DNA of 64,000 nucleotides from Falsihalocynthiibacter halioticoli (lineage in GTDB: Bacteria; Pseudomonadota; Alphaproteobacteria; Rhodobacterales; Rhodobacteraceae): positions 1,512,914 through 1,576,913 of the forward strand of contig NZ_JAOYFC010000001.1 in the NCBI RefSeq assembly GCF_025802015.1. Reading direction: 5' to 3'. The notes under the pieces are model-generated. The model did no database searches and had not been told where the DNA came from. It saw only the letters and a list, made by a program, of their open reading frames with translations. The position numbers and the translations under genes are program-made. How positions within the stretch are numbered: the stretch's first letter is position 1; each line of letters opens with the position of its first letter. This document shows positions 63,341 to 64,000 of the stretch, piece after piece.

Positions 63341-63875
63341 GCTGTTGAGGGCCAAGGTAATCTGACATTTCGGCGAACGCGATCTTGCTGATCATATCGC
63401 CTACGTTACAACGCGATGGAATTTGACTTCGGGCTTTCTCAGCCCAAAGAACGTCGGATTTGCGCGGCGCCTGAATTCGATACGCGAATGTAAAATCGCA
63501 TTTCTCGGGGAGGCAGCAGTGTCGCAACGCCTGCCCGCATTTACTATGCGTTTTAGTTTGAGGCGCTAGTTGAGAATTCAAAGACTGTTCCATTTTCTGG
63601 CCGGCCATCGCGCTAACAATCGATAAGAAATCTGAAGCTCTCTTACTGGCCCGAAACTGCAATTCCGGTCACGCTCCGATAGGCTGCTGAGAATTGATTC
63701 AATGTCCAAGCAATTTTGGTCATATCGCCAGCCTCATGCTCCGATGAGATGCCTGCACCAATACTCTCAGCGATCTACACCCTCGCCGAATAAACATTAG
63801 AAACAGGCTTACTACGCTCAAAATTCACATTGGCGTTTTGAAGCAAACGAACACATTTAACAAACAAGGTGAAGA
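63341..63875. other. Gene-poor stretch next to the tRNA remnant
   Basis: No convincing gene seen. A 125-residue minus-strand frame (63285-63662) overlaps the amidohydrolase end and has no recognisable motif. It may be decayed sequence beside an integration site. Confidence 0.4.
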
Positions 63876-63925
63876 TGGCGCACCCGAGAGGATTCGAACC
63901 TCTGGCCTCTGCCTTCGGAGGGCAG
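63876..63925 (-). repeat. 3' half of tRNA-Arg(CCG): probable attachment-site duplicate
   Basis: The minus strand reads the anticodon stem-loop CTGCC-CTCCGAA-GGCAG (anticodon CCG), the variable loop, the T-arm AGAGG-TTCGAAT-CCTCT, the acceptor 3' strand CGGGTGC, G73 and CCA. The matching 5' half (GCACCCG acceptor strand and D-arm) is absent upstream, so this is not a functional gene. A 3'-half copy is what tRNA-targeted tyrosine integrases leave at the far end of an island. Confidence 0.75.
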
Positions 63926-64000
63926 TGCTAGGGGCTATATTCACCGTTTAAACCCCGTTTGTTCTTGTTTTCGACCTGTTTCGAGTCCGTTTAGACGCCT

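Noticed and set aside
63285..63662. 125-residue minus-strand frame near the window end
   Set aside because: It overlaps the end of the amidohydrolase, and no motif, ribosome site or neighbour supports it; probably decayed or random sequence.

Overview
The window looks like a chromosomal piece of a marine-type Rhodobacterales (Roseobacter-group) alphaproteobacterium. The evidence is the gene order dusB(nifR3)-ntrB-ntrC-ntrY-ntrX-trkA-trkH-hfq-hflX, the fused ispDF gene, a magnesium-type HemB, and small families largely confined to this order (DUF6456, DUF6477, an 81-aa membrane protein). Base composition is moderate (visually mid-50s % GC). Genes are dense and many are translationally coupled by ATGA overlaps. 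I see no insertion sequence, CRISPR array, rRNA or complete tRNA.

Layout. 1-4.6 kb: 5' part of mfd, a membrane protein, hemB, a SYLF lipoprotein and a beta-hydroxyacid dehydrogenase. 4.7-7.2 kb: a penicillin-acylase-family enzyme. 7.2-19.1 kb: a long minus-strand nitrogen/potassium/RNA-chaperone block (hflX, hfq, trkH, trkA, ntrX, ntrY, ntrC, ntrB, dusB). Both NtrC and NtrX lack the sigma-54-contacting GAFTGA loop. 19.3-25.4 kb: ispDF-pgpA-pncC, amtB without glnK, a RatA/Coq10-like gene with a 50-aa membrane protein, hpt with a coupled 61-aa membrane protein, and a beta-barrel protein. 25.4-38.9 kb: lipA, the divergent DUF6456/DUF6477 pair, an orphan MttB-type methyltransferase, guaA, a drug/metabolite exporter, a FadL-type porin, a P-loop ATPase beside metA, ppk2-tetR, and rpsI/rplM. 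39.0-43.6 kb: a MocR regulator divergent from a DUF1127 gene with repeated TGTATNNATACA-type sites, a PaaI thioesterase, an enoyl-CoA hydratase and a HerA-like ATPase.

43.6-44.1 kb is a non-coding interval with two plus-strand terminators that follow no gene, suggesting tandem small RNAs. 44.1-49.9 kb is envelope-related: an IalB-family protein, an lpxD-ACP-ketosynthase operon, an L,D-transpeptidase and a DUF882 protein. 50.2-61.2 kb is a Tad/Flp pilus locus on the minus strand (Flp pilin, CpaB, three TadE/G-type pseudopilins, TadZ, TadA, TadB, TadC, a LuxR-type regulator and the prepilin peptidase). No secretin (CpaC/RcpA) or TadD is present in it. 61.8-63.3 kb: an exported N-acyl-D-amino-acid deacylase-like amidohydrolase.

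At the right edge (63,876-63,925) lies only the 3' half of a tRNA-Arg(CCG), in the form left by tRNA-targeting integrases. It probably marks the left boundary of an integrated element that continues beyond the window.
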